Source: Kineothrix alysoides | GTDB taxonomy: Bacteria; Bacillota; Clostridia; Lachnospirales; Lachnospiraceae | Assembly: GCF_000732725.1 (NCBI RefSeq) | Contig: NZ_JPNB01000001.1 | Span: 558,001 to 622,000, forward strand | Direction of reading: 5' to 3' | Length of the DNA stretch: 64,000 nucleotides | In this document: in pieces, positions 42,984 through 52,966 of the stretch | Numbering within the stretch: the stretch's first letter is position 1 | How the letters are laid out: each line of letters starts with the position of its first letter | The notes under the pieces: model-generated | What the model was told of the DNA's origin: nothing | The model's input: only the letters and a program-made list of their open reading frames with translations | The model's database searches: none | Program-made: the position numbers and the translations under genes

Positions 42984-43991
42984 ATGGAAAGAAGCAAAAA
43001 AAAAATACTACCAATAGCCACATCGCCAGTTATAGGATTTTTACATCATGCATATGATCTGGAAATACTGTTAACAAATAAGACATTCTTTTCGGTTTTT
43101 TACATGAATTACATTCATCTGAATTTTTTGAAGGATAATTTCTTTGATAGATACGCTCATTATTTGGATTTCTGTGGAGTTGACATAGATGGATATATTG
43201 AGACCCATGATTTTGAACAGAACGACCTCTGTGTAAGCGGTTCAAATATATGTGAACGTATCATAGGGCATATTGATAATGATTGGTATGTTGAAGTTGT
43301 AGTAGACGAATTCAGTATTCCAGATAGAGTATTTTATAAAAATCATCATTTTTTTCATGCGATGCAAATATTTGGCTATGGAGAAAATGAATTCTATGCT
43401 TCTGGATTTAGGGCAAATAATATTTATGGAAACCATACGGTTTTGTTTGAAGATTTTATGAACGCAATCATAAACGAAACGGGGTATAAAATAAAAAAAA
43501 TAAAGGATATAGCCGTTGAACTGAATCCAATAGTGATAAGGACTAAATTGCAGGAATACCTAGATGCAGACGATTTGTCAATAAAATATCCTGAATATGC
43601 CATAAGAAATGGTGGGGCAGGAAAGGGACTGAAGTTCTATTGGGGTATGGATATATACAAAGGATTCTTTTTATACTTAGACTTACTTAATAAAGATAAG
43701 GCATATTTTGACATTAGACTTTGGCATATATTATGGGAACACAAGTCATGTATGTTAAAAAGGGTGATATACTTGACAGAGAAAGGCTATGCTGAATTAA
43801 AATACCAACAGAGTACCTACAATGAAATTGAAAGGTTAGCTTATATTATAAGAGGTAAAATGCTTAAATTTAAATTCTCTAAGAATAAAAAATTGCTTAC
43901 AGATGTTAATGATATTTTACAAAGGGTGAGGGATATGGAAATGAAAGAAATAAAAGTAACTGTGAGTTTGTTGAGTAACTATAATTTTTGA
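42984..43991 (+). CDS. BtrH-like protein 2, apparently lacking the catalytic Cys
   Basis: 335 aa, ATG 42984 (an in-frame GTG at 42972 is possible; ribosome sites are weak). VVVDEFSIPDRVFYKNHHFFHAMQIFGYGENEFYASGF resembles the His-containing middle of BtrH-like proteins, but the N-terminal NC motif is absent (SPVIGFLHHAYDLEILL instead) and the Asp of YDP is replaced. It may be a non-catalytic partner of the other BtrH-like proteins or use different chemistry. Homology is weak and only by pattern. The N-terminal His-His could be relevant. Confidence 0.5.
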   Translation: MERSKKKILPIATSPVIGFLHHAYDLEILLTNKTFFSVFYMNYIHLNFLKDNFFDRYAHYLDFCGVDIDGYIETHDFEQNDLCVSGSNICERIIGHIDNDWYVEVVVDEFSIPDRVFYKNHHFFHAMQIFGYGENEFYASGFRANNIYGNHTVLFEDFMNAIINETGYKIKKIKDIAVELNPIVIRTKLQEYLDADDLSIKYPEYAIRNGGAGKGLKFYWGMDIYKGFFLYLDLLNKDKAYFDIRLWHILWEHKSCMLKRVIYLTEKGYAELKYQQSTYNEIERLAYIIRGKMLKFKFSKNKKLLTDVNDILQRVRDMEMKEIKVTVSLLSNYNF

Positions 43992-44016
43992 CGTACTTAT
44001 ATTAGGAGAAAGATAG

Positions 44017-45012
44017 ATGCCTTTGTTTACGTTTATAATTCCTGCTTACAATGTGGAAGATTATATCGAAGAATGCGTTATGAGCATTTTGAAGCAAGAT
44101 TTTAGTGATTTTGAAATTCTGATTGTGGATGATGGATCTACAGATAAATCGCAGGAAGTTTGCCGGAAAATGGCACGGCATGATAATAGAATTAAAATTT
44201 ATACCCAAACAAACAAGGGGACATCAGAGGCTAGAAATATAGGAGTGATAAAAGCTAAAGGTGAATATATTATTTTTCTTGATGATGATGACTATTGGTT
44301 GGATAACATGTTGGCGGATTTAGCAAAGATGGTACTGCATCTTAAATGCGATGTGGTAGTATTTAATTATGAAATATTTGATTATTACTTGAATACCATA
44401 ACTAAAGATAACTTACCCCTAAATATTTTTGGGAAAAATATAACTATGCATGGATTAGAGTATTTGGAAAGAATATTATGTGTAAAAAGGTTATATCCAT
44501 GGTATCCGTGGTGCTATGCTATCAAAAGAAGACATTTAATTGATAATAAGCTTTTTTTTAAGCCGGGAATTCGGTTTGAAGATGTTGATTTGATGTTTCG
44601 GGTTCTTATAAACGCTAAAACAATAACTTGTTTTGATAAAGAAGTTTACCATTACCGCTTTAACCGTCAAGGAGCGGTAAGTGCAAGAAGCAATATAAAT
44701 TTAAAGACAGAAAATGATAAGTTATTGGTTATAAAGAATAATATAGACTTTGTAAAGACATCTCAGATTAACAAAAAATTAAAAGTAATGCTTTGCGATA
44801 ATTTCTCGTATTTATGGTTTATATCCCTTTCACTTCACTCACTATTTAAAAATGTTGATGAAAAACACACACATGAGAATTTATTAAAAAAATATATTTC
44901 TGTTAGTGTATATACAAAGAGCTTCTCGCTTCACCTAGTCCGCATTGCGGTGAAATTACTGGGTATAGAAAGAGCGGCTTTTCTATGTAGCAAAATTATA
45001 GGAATGAAATGA
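44017..45012 (+). CDS. GT2-family (GT-A) glycosyltransferase
   Basis: 331 aa. It begins FTFIIPAYNVEDYIEECVMSILKQ, then ILIVDDGSTDKS, IGVIKAKGEYIIFLDDDDYW (donor and metal site) and FEDVDLMFRVL. This is the inverting GT-A fold of family 2, which uses UDP- or dTDP-sugars. No membrane helix is evident, so it is cytosolic. It probably adds a sugar during assembly of the cluster product. GGAGAAAG precedes the ATG. Confidence 0.88.
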   Translation: MPLFTFIIPAYNVEDYIEECVMSILKQDFSDFEILIVDDGSTDKSQEVCRKMARHDNRIKIYTQTNKGTSEARNIGVIKAKGEYIIFLDDDDYWLDNMLADLAKMVLHLKCDVVVFNYEIFDYYLNTITKDNLPLNIFGKNITMHGLEYLERILCVKRLYPWYPWCYAIKRRHLIDNKLFFKPGIRFEDVDLMFRVLINAKTITCFDKEVYHYRFNRQGAVSARSNINLKTENDKLLVIKNNIDFVKTSQINKKLKVMLCDNFSYLWFISLSLHSLFKNVDEKHTHENLLKKYISVSVYTKSFSLHLVRIAVKLLGIERAAFLCSKIIGMK

Positions 45013-45513
45013 TTGTCAAAAAGGGAAATAAGACTTTCGGGAGTTATCATCTCCTTATCGGTTGTCTTGAAAACTATCTGGCTTAATATGAACTTCCAAT
45101 TAACATGAATAGATTTAATTTCATGGGGTAGGGAGACTGTCTTAAAGCTAGCCAGTGGAAGCAACTCCACCAGATTCGTATAGTATCGCTAAGAGGTATC
45201 CCCTGTAAAAGTGTATATATCAAGGGGCAACATTTTTTGTGAATCGGTCAACTGTTTTGTAATATTTTTAAGTTTTATTTCATAAAATAGCGGTCTCATC
45301 CGAACCGAAACCGCTACTCTTGATATAAATTTTTTTAATTAAGTGACATTGTTTTGTCATCAATTTCAAAATAATGAACAAGCGTATTAACAGCATCTGG
45401 AAGGGTTAAAATCTAAGAGTTAATTTTGACCATATAGTTGATGAAAAATATTATTAATAAAAGTCCTTTTAATATTAGAAAGTATCTGTGCTTTGTTTCC
45501 ATGGAGATGATAT
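45013..45513. other. 500-bp gap inside the cluster with weak terminator-like hairpins
   Basis: No gene was found. Two hairpins precede T-runs: CCCCT/AGGGG near 45202-45226, then T6 near 45231; and a 7-bp stem (45288-45294 / 45310-45316) before a T7 run near 45330. If active, these are terminators that LoaP would have to override for the downstream genes. The region may also mark the junction of two modules. Confidence 0.5.
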
Positions 45514-46296
45514 ATGGATTATAAAGAATTCTATAATAATAAAACAAATTGCTTTAGAAATGTTTCTTTGCCCGGCAAGAGAATACTGATACTATCGCCA
45601 CATCCCGATGATGAAGTAATTGCATGTGGAGGTTCTATAATAAAATCATTAAAGGATAATGCAGTTTTTCATATTGTATACTTAACGAATGGTGAAAGGA
45701 AAATAACTGATAAAAATGATCCCTTTCAACGGAAGAAAGAAGCCCTAAAAGTATTGCAATATTTTAACGTTAATTCTTATGAATTCTTAAATTTAGTTGA
45801 TCAAAATATTGAGATTAGTTCTGCGATAATAAATAGATTGACTAATATTATTGAAAATTTTAAACCAGACCTTATTTGCTTACCACACTTATTTGATATG
45901 CAATTAGATCATTTCATGACTAATATATTATTGTTTCATGCAATTAAAAACAAATTTACATTCCAATTTAACATATTAAAATATGAAGTTTGGACATTGC
46001 TGTCTCCTAATTTAGTAATAAATATTACGGACCAAATAGACAGTAAGAAAGAGGCAATGAGAATTTACGATTCTCAACTTTTACAATATGATTATATTAA
46101 TCATATTGATATGTATGGAAGAGTCCATAACATGTCTAGAATTCTATGGGATGAAAATTTTGTATTATTAGAATATAAATTCAATATAAAGAACAAATTT
46201 AAAAATACAACACCTTGGACACATTCTGAGGCATTTATTACAATGAAATATAGTGATTTTATTAGTGAAATCGAAAATTTGAATGGGGTAATATAA
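45514..46296 (+). CDS. PIG-L/LmbE-family de-N-acetylase
   Basis: 260 aa. ILILSPHPDDEVIACGGSI contains the zinc and catalytic residues of the family (PHPDDE at ~31-36), and LDHFMTNILLFHA supplies the later His. Members remove acetyl from N-acetylglucosamine-containing conjugates (GlcNAc-Ins, GlcNAc-PI, teicoplanin and aminoglycoside intermediates). Freeing an amino group on a sugar would create the acceptor for a BtrH-like transfer. ATG 45514 follows GGAGATGATAT. It touches the next gene (TAATG). Confidence 0.87.
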   Translation: MDYKEFYNNKTNCFRNVSLPGKRILILSPHPDDEVIACGGSIIKSLKDNAVFHIVYLTNGERKITDKNDPFQRKKEALKVLQYFNVNSYEFLNLVDQNIEISSAIINRLTNIIENFKPDLICLPHLFDMQLDHFMTNILLFHAIKNKFTFQFNILKYEVWTLLSPNLVINITDQIDSKKEAMRIYDSQLLQYDYINHIDMYGRVHNMSRILWDENFVLLEYKFNIKNKFKNTTPWTHSEAFITMKYSDFISEIENLNGVI

Positions 46297-47225
46297 TGCA
46301 GATTTCTTGTGATTGCCATGAAATAAATATTGGTAATTTAGTTTTAGGAACCAATTTTAAAAAAGAAGTAATGGATTTGCGTAATGTAGAAAACATTCTA
46401 AGTACTTTTTTTCAAAATGGAGGAGTTTGTATTGATACGGCACGTAGTTATTGTGGAGGTGTAAGTGAAATTTTTATTGGAAGATGGCTTAAGAAAAATG
46501 CAATACGAGAAAATGTTATTATTTCAACGAAGGCCGGACATCCTGAGCAAGGAAACAAATTTCGTCTATCTAAAAAAGAAATTGAAATAGATTTACATTT
46601 AAGCTTAAAAGCATTGAAAACAGACTATATTGACCTCTTTTGGTTACATAGGGATGATCCCGATATTCCCGTAGGTGTTATTATAGATTATTTGAATCTT
46701 TTTGTTGCAGAGGGAAAAATAAAGTTTTTTGGTGCGTCAAATTGGAAATTTGATCGAATTCATGAAGCAAATGAATATGCCAGGAGAACCAATCAACAGG
46801 GTTTTTTATGCTCACAAATACAATGGTCCGTTGGTGTACCCATTCGTAGTATATATGATAATTATGGCATGAGATGTATGGATGCAGAAGATTATGATAA
46901 ATATATGATAAGTGGATTACCAATTTTTGCATTTTCATCACAAGCAAAAGGTTATTTCTATTATATGGAAATCCAAAAAGAGTTTGGTTATCGACAAAAA
47001 TGCTTTGATACTAAAGAAAATAGAGAAGTCTTTAGAAAACTTCGATATATTTCAGACAAATATGGCGTACCATTAACTTATCCAATTTTGAGCTTTATTC
47101 GCTCAAGCCCACTGAATGCAATACCGGTTATAGGATGTCGCACCGCTTCGGATTTGCTAGATAGTTTTTCAGCTATTAATTTTATACTAAAAAGTGAAGA
47201 ATATCAATCGTTACTCAGTTTCTAA
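46296..47225 (+). CDS. Aldo/keto reductase
   Basis: 309 aa TIM-barrel oxidoreductase. It contains IDTARSYCGGVSEIFIGRWL (Asp and Tyr of the active site), IISTKAG (Lys), IDLFWLHRDDP (His) and the late NADP-binding IPVIGCRTASDLLDS. It reduces a sugar or aldehyde/ketone with NADPH. It starts on the last base of the deacetylase stop codon, so it is translationally coupled. The position suggests action on the same sugar. Confidence 0.85.
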   Translation: MQISCDCHEINIGNLVLGTNFKKEVMDLRNVENILSTFFQNGGVCIDTARSYCGGVSEIFIGRWLKKNAIRENVIISTKAGHPEQGNKFRLSKKEIEIDLHLSLKALKTDYIDLFWLHRDDPDIPVGVIIDYLNLFVAEGKIKFFGASNWKFDRIHEANEYARRTNQQGFLCSQIQWSVGVPIRSIYDNYGMRCMDAEDYDKYMISGLPIFAFSSQAKGYFYYMEIQKEFGYRQKCFDTKENREVFRKLRYISDKYGVPLTYPILSFIRSSPLNAIPVIGCRTASDLLDSFSAINFILKSEEYQSLLSF

Positions 47226-47313
47226 AGCATATTCAGTTTCTAAAGCATAATAGTGCTCGTTATGATTAATAAAGGGAAGTGTCTAAAACTTTAAATTTTA
47301 GGAGAAAAATAAT

Positions 47314-48417
47314 ATGTATAATGCAGCTCATAAATATCAAATTATTTGTGATAGAATAGATATTGGTAGCAATATGGATATTAAAAACCTGTTGTATAAT
47401 CAAATCATTCTTATTACAGGAGGAGGCGGTTCAATTGGAAAAGAACTTTGCAAAAAAATCATTCAGTATAATCCAAAAAAAATTATTGTTTTTGATGTAA
47501 ACGAGTTATCTTTATTTACTATGTCAAATGATTTTTCGGAAGAAATTGAGAAGGACATTATTACTTTGACATTGGGTTCTGTTTTAGATTATAAATTGAT
47601 TGAGCATATTTTTCAAAAATATCAGCCCAATATTATTATACATGCTGCTGCTTATAAGCATGTACCAATAGCGGAAAAAAATCCTTCTGAAGCAATAAAA
47701 TGTAATGTGCTTGGTACTCTAAATATGCTTAACGCAGCTATAGCATTTAGTATTAAGCATTTTATTTATTTGTCATCAGATAAAGCGGTTAACCCTAGCA
47801 GTGTTATGGGTGTAACTAAAAGAATTGGCGAAATATTGGTAAAATACTTCAATTCATTAACTTCAAGTTATTATACAATTGTTCGATTTGGAAATGTATT
47901 TCAAAGTAGCGGTAGTGTCTCGGAAATTTTTATTGAGCAATTGTTCGCAAAAAAGAAAATTACTATAACGCATCCGGACATGAAACGGTACTTTATGTCA
48001 ATAAGCGATGCTGTGAGTTTAATACTTTCATCAGCCGTTTTATACAATGAGGGAGATCTTTTTTTGTGTGATATGAAGCAGTCTGTTAGAATAACAGACT
48101 TGGCAAAAGAAATAATAAAAATGCTTGGTATTGATTATCATGAAGTTGAAATACAATATACATCAGTTCGTGAGGGAGAAAGCTTATTTGAAGAACTTTG
48201 CTATTCGACTGAAATATTACGAAAATCCTCAATTGAAAACATTTATATCTGTGAGTCGCAAGAGGATTGTCACAATATTTTAGAGAGGGTATATGACCTT
48301 TTGCAACATTTATATGCAGAAGATCTATTAGATTATATTCGCAGAATCGTTCCACAGTATCAAATTGAAAAAAAACCAAATAGTAAGAAAAGAAATGAAG
48401 AGGCCGTTAATGAGTAA
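47314..48417 (+). CDS. CapD/FlaA1-like nucleotide-sugar dehydratase/epimerase
   Basis: 367 aa soluble SDR. The NAD site is ILITGGGGSIGKELCKKI (~36), then IIHAAAYKHVPIAEKNPSEAI, YLSSDKAVNPSSVMGVTKRIGE (Met in place of the catalytic Tyr, as in FlaA1/PglF) and VRFGNVFQSSGSV. These enzymes make 4-keto-6-deoxy sugars from UDP-GlcNAc, or epimerise them. It lacks the membrane part of CapD. It supplies the activated sugar for the GT2 enzyme. Confidence 0.87.
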   Translation: MYNAAHKYQIICDRIDIGSNMDIKNLLYNQIILITGGGGSIGKELCKKIIQYNPKKIIVFDVNELSLFTMSNDFSEEIEKDIITLTLGSVLDYKLIEHIFQKYQPNIIIHAAAYKHVPIAEKNPSEAIKCNVLGTLNMLNAAIAFSIKHFIYLSSDKAVNPSSVMGVTKRIGEILVKYFNSLTSSYYTIVRFGNVFQSSGSVSEIFIEQLFAKKKITITHPDMKRYFMSISDAVSLILSSAVLYNEGDLFLCDMKQSVRITDLAKEIIKMLGIDYHEVEIQYTSVREGESLFEELCYSTEILRKSSIENIYICESQEDCHNILERVYDLLQHLYAEDLLDYIRRIVPQYQIEKKPNSKKRNEEAVNE

Positions 48418-49198
48418 AAAATATAAACTTGGATGTAATTGGTCTCTAGCATTACGCAATTTGATAAAATCAAACTCTATAGATATTGATTATATAAAAG
48501 CCGGTGAGCAAAAAGACTTTAAAGAGAGAATGCATGAAATTCGTGATCTTCGTCCTATTTTGTTACACGGTGGAATTGGTTTTTCGCTTAGGACAGGTAT
48601 GATAAGTTTGAGTCAGGTAGATTTTACCTATTTAAATAAACTAATTATGCAATGCGGTTCTCCACAATATGGTATTCATATTGCATTAACTCAAGATGAA
48701 AGTCGTGATATGTTCACAGATGAAAAAATATTTGCGAATATGACGTCGGTAATTAATGAATTTAAAAAAGCATTATCTGTACCTTTGCTGATTGAAAATA
48801 CTCCAGATTGTCTAGTAGATCAGCGATTTTACAAATTTGTTCCTTACATTTTTCCAGACCAAATTAATAGATTATTGCATGATAATGATGTATCGTTACT
48901 TTTAGATATAACGCATGCAAAAATTACGGCAAGATTTCATGGATGGGATATCCATGGATATTTAGAGTCATTATTGTTAAACAGAGTGAAAGAGATTCAT
49001 ATTAATGGATGTGGAGCAGATAAAAAAGGAGTTCTTATGGATTCACATCAAGCAATGGAAGATGAAGATTTTGCATTATTGGATTGGGTTCTTTGCCGAA
49101 CAAACCCCGAGATTATATCCCTTGAATATAATGGTTATGGAAATGAAAATGAAAGTACTATTGCTTCACAAATCAAGAAATTCTTTGATTTTTTTTGA
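48410..49198 (+). CDS. DUF692 (MNIO-like) TIM-barrel protein
   Basis: 262 aa. The pattern fits DUF692, the multinuclear non-heme iron oxidases MbnB/TglH: LHGGIGFSL (H53), LLIENTPD (E129), LLLDITHAK (D166, H169), RFHGWDIHGYLES, RVKEIHINGCG (H197), DSH (D211, H213) and SLEYNG (E239). All plausible metal ligands are kept. Known members modify Cys or Asp/Asn residues of ribosomal peptides with a small partner protein; no precursor or partner is seen here, so the substrate may be different. A xylose-isomerase-like sugar epimerase is the alternative. It overlaps the dehydratase by 8 bp. Confidence 0.65.
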   Translation: MSKKYKLGCNWSLALRNLIKSNSIDIDYIKAGEQKDFKERMHEIRDLRPILLHGGIGFSLRTGMISLSQVDFTYLNKLIMQCGSPQYGIHIALTQDESRDMFTDEKIFANMTSVINEFKKALSVPLLIENTPDCLVDQRFYKFVPYIFPDQINRLLHDNDVSLLLDITHAKITARFHGWDIHGYLESLLLNRVKEIHINGCGADKKGVLMDSHQAMEDEDFALLDWVLCRTNPEIISLEYNGYGNENESTIASQIKKFFDFF

Positions 49199-49264
49199 AA
49201 TAGAAATAATATGTAAAAATTAACAATAGAAAAAGTAATTTAATATTACTAAATGGAGGAAGTT

Positions 49265-49891
49265 ATGGAACTAACTAACGATTTAGATATGTTAATTAAG
49301 CTGGCCATGGAATTACAATCAATCGCTCAAAATGGTTTAACATACACAAAAGATCATTACGATCAAGAACGGTTTGAAAGAGTGAGAGAAATATCTGCTC
49401 AGATCATGGCTATGAAAACTGGTTTTTCAATTGAAAAAGTTAAAGACTTATTTTGTAACGAAACAGGATATCAAACGCCCAAAATAGAAACGCGAGCAGC
49501 AATGTTTAGCGAAAGTAAAATATTACTTGTAAAAGAACAAGGGAAATGGGCTTTACCAGGTGGTTGGATTGATTACAATGAAACTATTGCCACAAGTACT
49601 AGAAGAGAAGTAAAGGAAGAAACAGGTTTAGATATTGAACCCTTGAGAATTATTGCCATACAAGATAGAAATAAACATAATTGGCCGAAATTTGCATACG
49701 GAATTTGTAAAGTTTTTATTCTATGCTCTATTGTAGGAGGTAGTTTTCAGCCGAACTTTGAGACTACAGAAAGTCAATTTTTTTTATTTGATGAATTGCC
49801 TATTTTAGATGAAGATAAGACTACCTATAGCCAAATTCAAATGTGCTTTGAAGCATTCTATAATGAAAAATGGGAAGTCATATTTGATTAA
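49265..49891 (+). CDS. Nudix hydrolase
   Basis: 208 aa. An N-terminal helical domain (~1-65, as in PF12535-type Nudix proteins) precedes the Nudix box GWIDYNETIATSTRREVKEETGL (~99-121), which is complete. It hydrolyses a nucleoside diphosphate linked to a group, such as ADP-ribose or a nucleotide sugar. In the cluster it might trim a nucleotide intermediate or act in housekeeping. ATG 49265 is placed by GGAGGAAG, which lies inside an upstream in-frame ATG at 49253. Confidence 0.85.
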   Translation: MELTNDLDMLIKLAMELQSIAQNGLTYTKDHYDQERFERVREISAQIMAMKTGFSIEKVKDLFCNETGYQTPKIETRAAMFSESKILLVKEQGKWALPGGWIDYNETIATSTRREVKEETGLDIEPLRIIAIQDRNKHNWPKFAYGICKVFILCSIVGGSFQPNFETTESQFFLFDELPILDEDKTTYSQIQMCFEAFYNEKWEVIFD

Positions 49892-49900
49892 GAGGTGAAA

Positions 49901-51184
49901 ATGACTAATAATGATTTGATCCAGCATATAAATTATTTAAAAGATAATAATATTTTTTATAGTAAATATTTTCAAGATCATGTCGATTGTAATACAATAG
50001 AAGAAATTTATTCAAATATGCCTGTAATTACAAAAAATATTATTGAAGATAATATAAGGGAGTACATTACAAAAGATTTTATGCCATATATGGACAGTAA
50101 AAGTTTAATAGATATTTTTCACGATGTGAAACACCTTTCTGGTAATTATGATCGGGAAATAATTGATAATGAAAAAAGATGGTTTCTTGAAAGTACTACT
50201 GGTTCAACAGGATATCCATTTACTGTATTGAAAACTTCAAGCGAAAAACTTTGGGAGTCAAAATATCTAATAGAGAAAAGAAAAACCATTGATTCAAATG
50301 CAAATATGAAAAATGGGTTTCTTCTTTTAGAACCAATAGATCCCATTTTAAAGAAGATAAGGTATAGATCTACACTCGAAATGGATATGCCACTAATTTT
50401 CAATCATTTAGTAGCTACGCGACCTAGGTGGATATTGTGCACTACATTAGTATTGCGAAAATTATATGAGTTCATTATAAACAATAATTTTGTTGATAAG
50501 GTCAGAGATTTAAGAATTTCATTTATTGAAACGACCAGTCAAAAATTATATGATTATGAGATAAAAGAAATTTCGGAATGCTTTAACTCAAGAATAATCA
50601 ATCAGTATGGTTGTCGAGAGGTTTGGAATTTAGGCTATGATTGTTTGTATGGCAATATGCACACTAATAATCAGTATATTAAATTAGATTTAGTTGACAA
50701 CAACGGCAACCTCATTGAAAAAAGTAATGCTTTAGGTGATGTTATTATTACAAGTAAATTGCATAAATCGTTTCCCTTTTTTAAATATTATCTGGGTGAT
50801 GCGGCCACATTGAGTTATGAAAAATGTAAGTGCGGCAACGAAAGTCCTATTATTAATTTGTGTGGAGGAAGAGAAAAGGATAAACTAATCAATACTAAGT
50901 ATTTTGGTACTGAAATATTCCGTAAAGTACTGAGGGGTATTCATTATAAATATAGTTACTATAATTTAACTAAAATAAAGATAATTCAAGATCAACCATA
51001 TCATATTACAGTTTACTGTTTGGTAGATTATAACTATAGAAAAGAATTTAGAAAAACTTTTCTTGAAATAAGCTCATTCCAAATTGAAAATTTTGATTGT
51101 TTTCAAATTAGTTTTTTTTATACTTATCCATATTCAGATGAGAATGAAGGATTAAAACCGGAGATATTTACTAATATATTATAA
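49901..51184 (+). CDS. PaaK/CapK-like adenylate-forming ligase 2
   Basis: 427 aa. The ATP loop is STTGSTGYPF (~97-106), then NQYGCREVWNLGYDC and KYYLGDAATL; CKCGNESPIINLCGGREKD is a Cys pair common in PaaK-like enzymes. It activates an aryl or acyl carboxylate as AMP ester for transfer to CoA or an ACP. Its place in the cluster suggests a second acid building block. ATG 49901 follows AGAGGTG, 3 codons inside an in-frame GTG. Confidence 0.8.
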   Translation: MTNNDLIQHINYLKDNNIFYSKYFQDHVDCNTIEEIYSNMPVITKNIIEDNIREYITKDFMPYMDSKSLIDIFHDVKHLSGNYDREIIDNEKRWFLESTTGSTGYPFTVLKTSSEKLWESKYLIEKRKTIDSNANMKNGFLLLEPIDPILKKIRYRSTLEMDMPLIFNHLVATRPRWILCTTLVLRKLYEFIINNNFVDKVRDLRISFIETTSQKLYDYEIKEISECFNSRIINQYGCREVWNLGYDCLYGNMHTNNQYIKLDLVDNNGNLIEKSNALGDVIITSKLHKSFPFFKYYLGDAATLSYEKCKCGNESPIINLCGGREKDKLINTKYFGTEIFRKVLRGIHYKYSYYNLTKIKIIQDQPYHITVYCLVDYNYRKEFRKTFLEISSFQIENFDCFQISFFYTYPYSDENEGLKPEIFTNIL

Positions 51185-51241
51185 GTGAATTACATATGCA
51201 AATTATGAAATTTTGTGTAGTGGCACTTAAGAGAGGCGGCA

Positions 51242-52966
51242 ATGAAAGGTAACCTAAAGCTGATATGGCAGTTTGCAAGGAATTTTAAATCTTACTTTAT
51301 ACTTTTATATTTCTGTATCATTACCACGACCTTCATTGGTTCAGCATATCCCTATCTGTTTGGCAGACTGGTGGATGAAGTATTTTATGATAAAAATAGA
51401 AGCGTATTTATACAGATCGTGTTTTTATATGGTGGTTTGTTTCTTATAGGGCAGATTCTTCATTTTACGCTTAATATTACATGGGCGCATTTAATGACCA
51501 GATTTTTATTTACCGTAAGAAAGGCACTGTTTGATAAGACATTCAGCTTGAAAGCAAAGACATTATACGATATACAGACAGGGGATATTGTCAAGCGTAT
51601 ACGGGATGACACGGACGAGTTTATGCATTTTATTCATTGGAATGTATTGTATCTTAGCGCAGGGGTTATCAGTTTGTTGATTGCACTTGGGATGATATTT
51701 TATTTTAACGTGTATATAGGATTTGTGACAGTGACGGTTACTCCTCTAATGACATATCTGACCCGTCGGTTTGGTAATAAAGTAAAAGTGATATATACAA
51801 AAACACGGACAGAAGATGGAATACTGCAATCATGGCTTTATGAAATTCTTAAAGGAATGCGTGAGGTTGTAACACTCGCAGCCAGCAGTAGGATAATATT
51901 CCAGTTTGCGAAAAAGTACATAAGAATCATGCGTTATTCCATTGAAACAAACAGGATAGAAATCATATCGGAAAGGGTTGGAACAGGTGTTACGCTTGCG
52001 GCAAAGATGATTGTTTATATTTTGTGTGGCTATTTTATATGGCGTGAACAATTTTCGGTAGGTGCATTTGTTTCTATAGCTGCATATTTTGAAATTGTAT
52101 CCGCCCAATTAACAGAAATTTCACAAAAATGGGTTGCGATACAAAACAATATGACAGGTGTTGAACGCGTCCGCTGGTTACTTGAACAGGAAAGTGAAGA
52201 ACGCTATGAGACTCCCCTTATTGTTACCCACGGTGTCGTGGAGTTTAGACATGTTGATTTTGCGTACCAGCCAGGAATGGATGTTTTGCGTGATATAAAT
52301 ATAATTATAAATAATGGTGAAAAGGTTGCGCTGGTGGGGAAAAGTGGAGCGGGTAAAAGCACAATAGCTAATCTCATGCTGGCTTTTTTCCAACCGGATA
52401 ATGGCGTTATCTATATTGACGGTCAGAACATTAACAACGTAAATTTGGAAAGTCTGCGCCGCCAAATAGGAATCGTTTGGCAAGATGCTTTATTATTTGA
52501 TGGAACAATCCGGCAAAACCTTTTAATAGCCAGATCTGACGCATCAGAGGGTGAAATGGATGACGCATTACAAAAAGCAAATCTTTTAGGTTATATTAAA
52601 TCCTTGCCACATGGCATTGATACAGTGGTCGGTAAAGGCAGTCAAGGGCTATCGGGTGGACAAAAGCAAAGATTGGCGATTGCACGTATTTTCTTAAAAA
52701 ACCCCAAAATATTGATTTTCGATGAGGCTACAAGTTCATTGGATGCGGAGAATGAAGAAGTGGTCAAGGAGTCATGGAATGATCTGGCCGAAGGACGGAC
52801 TGTGTTGATTATTGCTCACAGGCTTTCCACGATAAGTGATTCCGATCGCGTGGCAGTGCTTGCGGAAGGTCACTTGGCCGCTTGCGCTCATCATAGTCAA
52901 CTTTTTGGTAATTGTGTGGAATATGATGAATTGTATGCCGCGCAATATAACAAGGAGGTAGTGTGA
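51242..52966 (+). CDS. ABC exporter half-transporter A
   Basis: 574 aa. Six membrane helices (~20-300) are followed by an ATPase with Walker A GKSGAGKST, signature LSGGQKQRLAIARI, Walker B ILIFDEATSSLD and the H-loop AHRLST. It has higher GC than the biosynthetic genes. It probably pairs with half-transporter B at 54838 as a heterodimer that exports the cluster product; both have consensus catalytic Glu. They are now separated by an IS insertion. Confidence 0.88.
   Translation: MKGNLKLIWQFARNFKSYFILLYFCIITTTFIGSAYPYLFGRLVDEVFYDKNRSVFIQIVFLYGGLFLIGQILHFTLNITWAHLMTRFLFTVRKALFDKTFSLKAKTLYDIQTGDIVKRIRDDTDEFMHFIHWNVLYLSAGVISLLIALGMIFYFNVYIGFVTVTVTPLMTYLTRRFGNKVKVIYTKTRTEDGILQSWLYEILKGMREVVTLAASSRIIFQFAKKYIRIMRYSIETNRIEIISERVGTGVTLAAKMIVYILCGYFIWREQFSVGAFVSIAAYFEIVSAQLTEISQKWVAIQNNMTGVERVRWLLEQESEERYETPLIVTHGVVEFRHVDFAYQPGMDVLRDINIIINNGEKVALVGKSGAGKSTIANLMLAFFQPDNGVIYIDGQNINNVNLESLRRQIGIVWQDALLFDGTIRQNLLIARSDASEGEMDDALQKANLLGYIKSLPHGIDTVVGKGSQGLSGGQKQRLAIARIFLKNPKILIFDEATSSLDAENEEVVKESWNDLAEGRTVLIIAHRLSTISDSDRVAVLAEGHLAACAHHSQLFGNCVEYDELYAAQYNKEVV

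Noticed and set aside
45013-45513. Hidden small protein gene in the 500-bp gap
   Set aside because: Frames on both strands are short, without ribosome sites or recognisable sequence.
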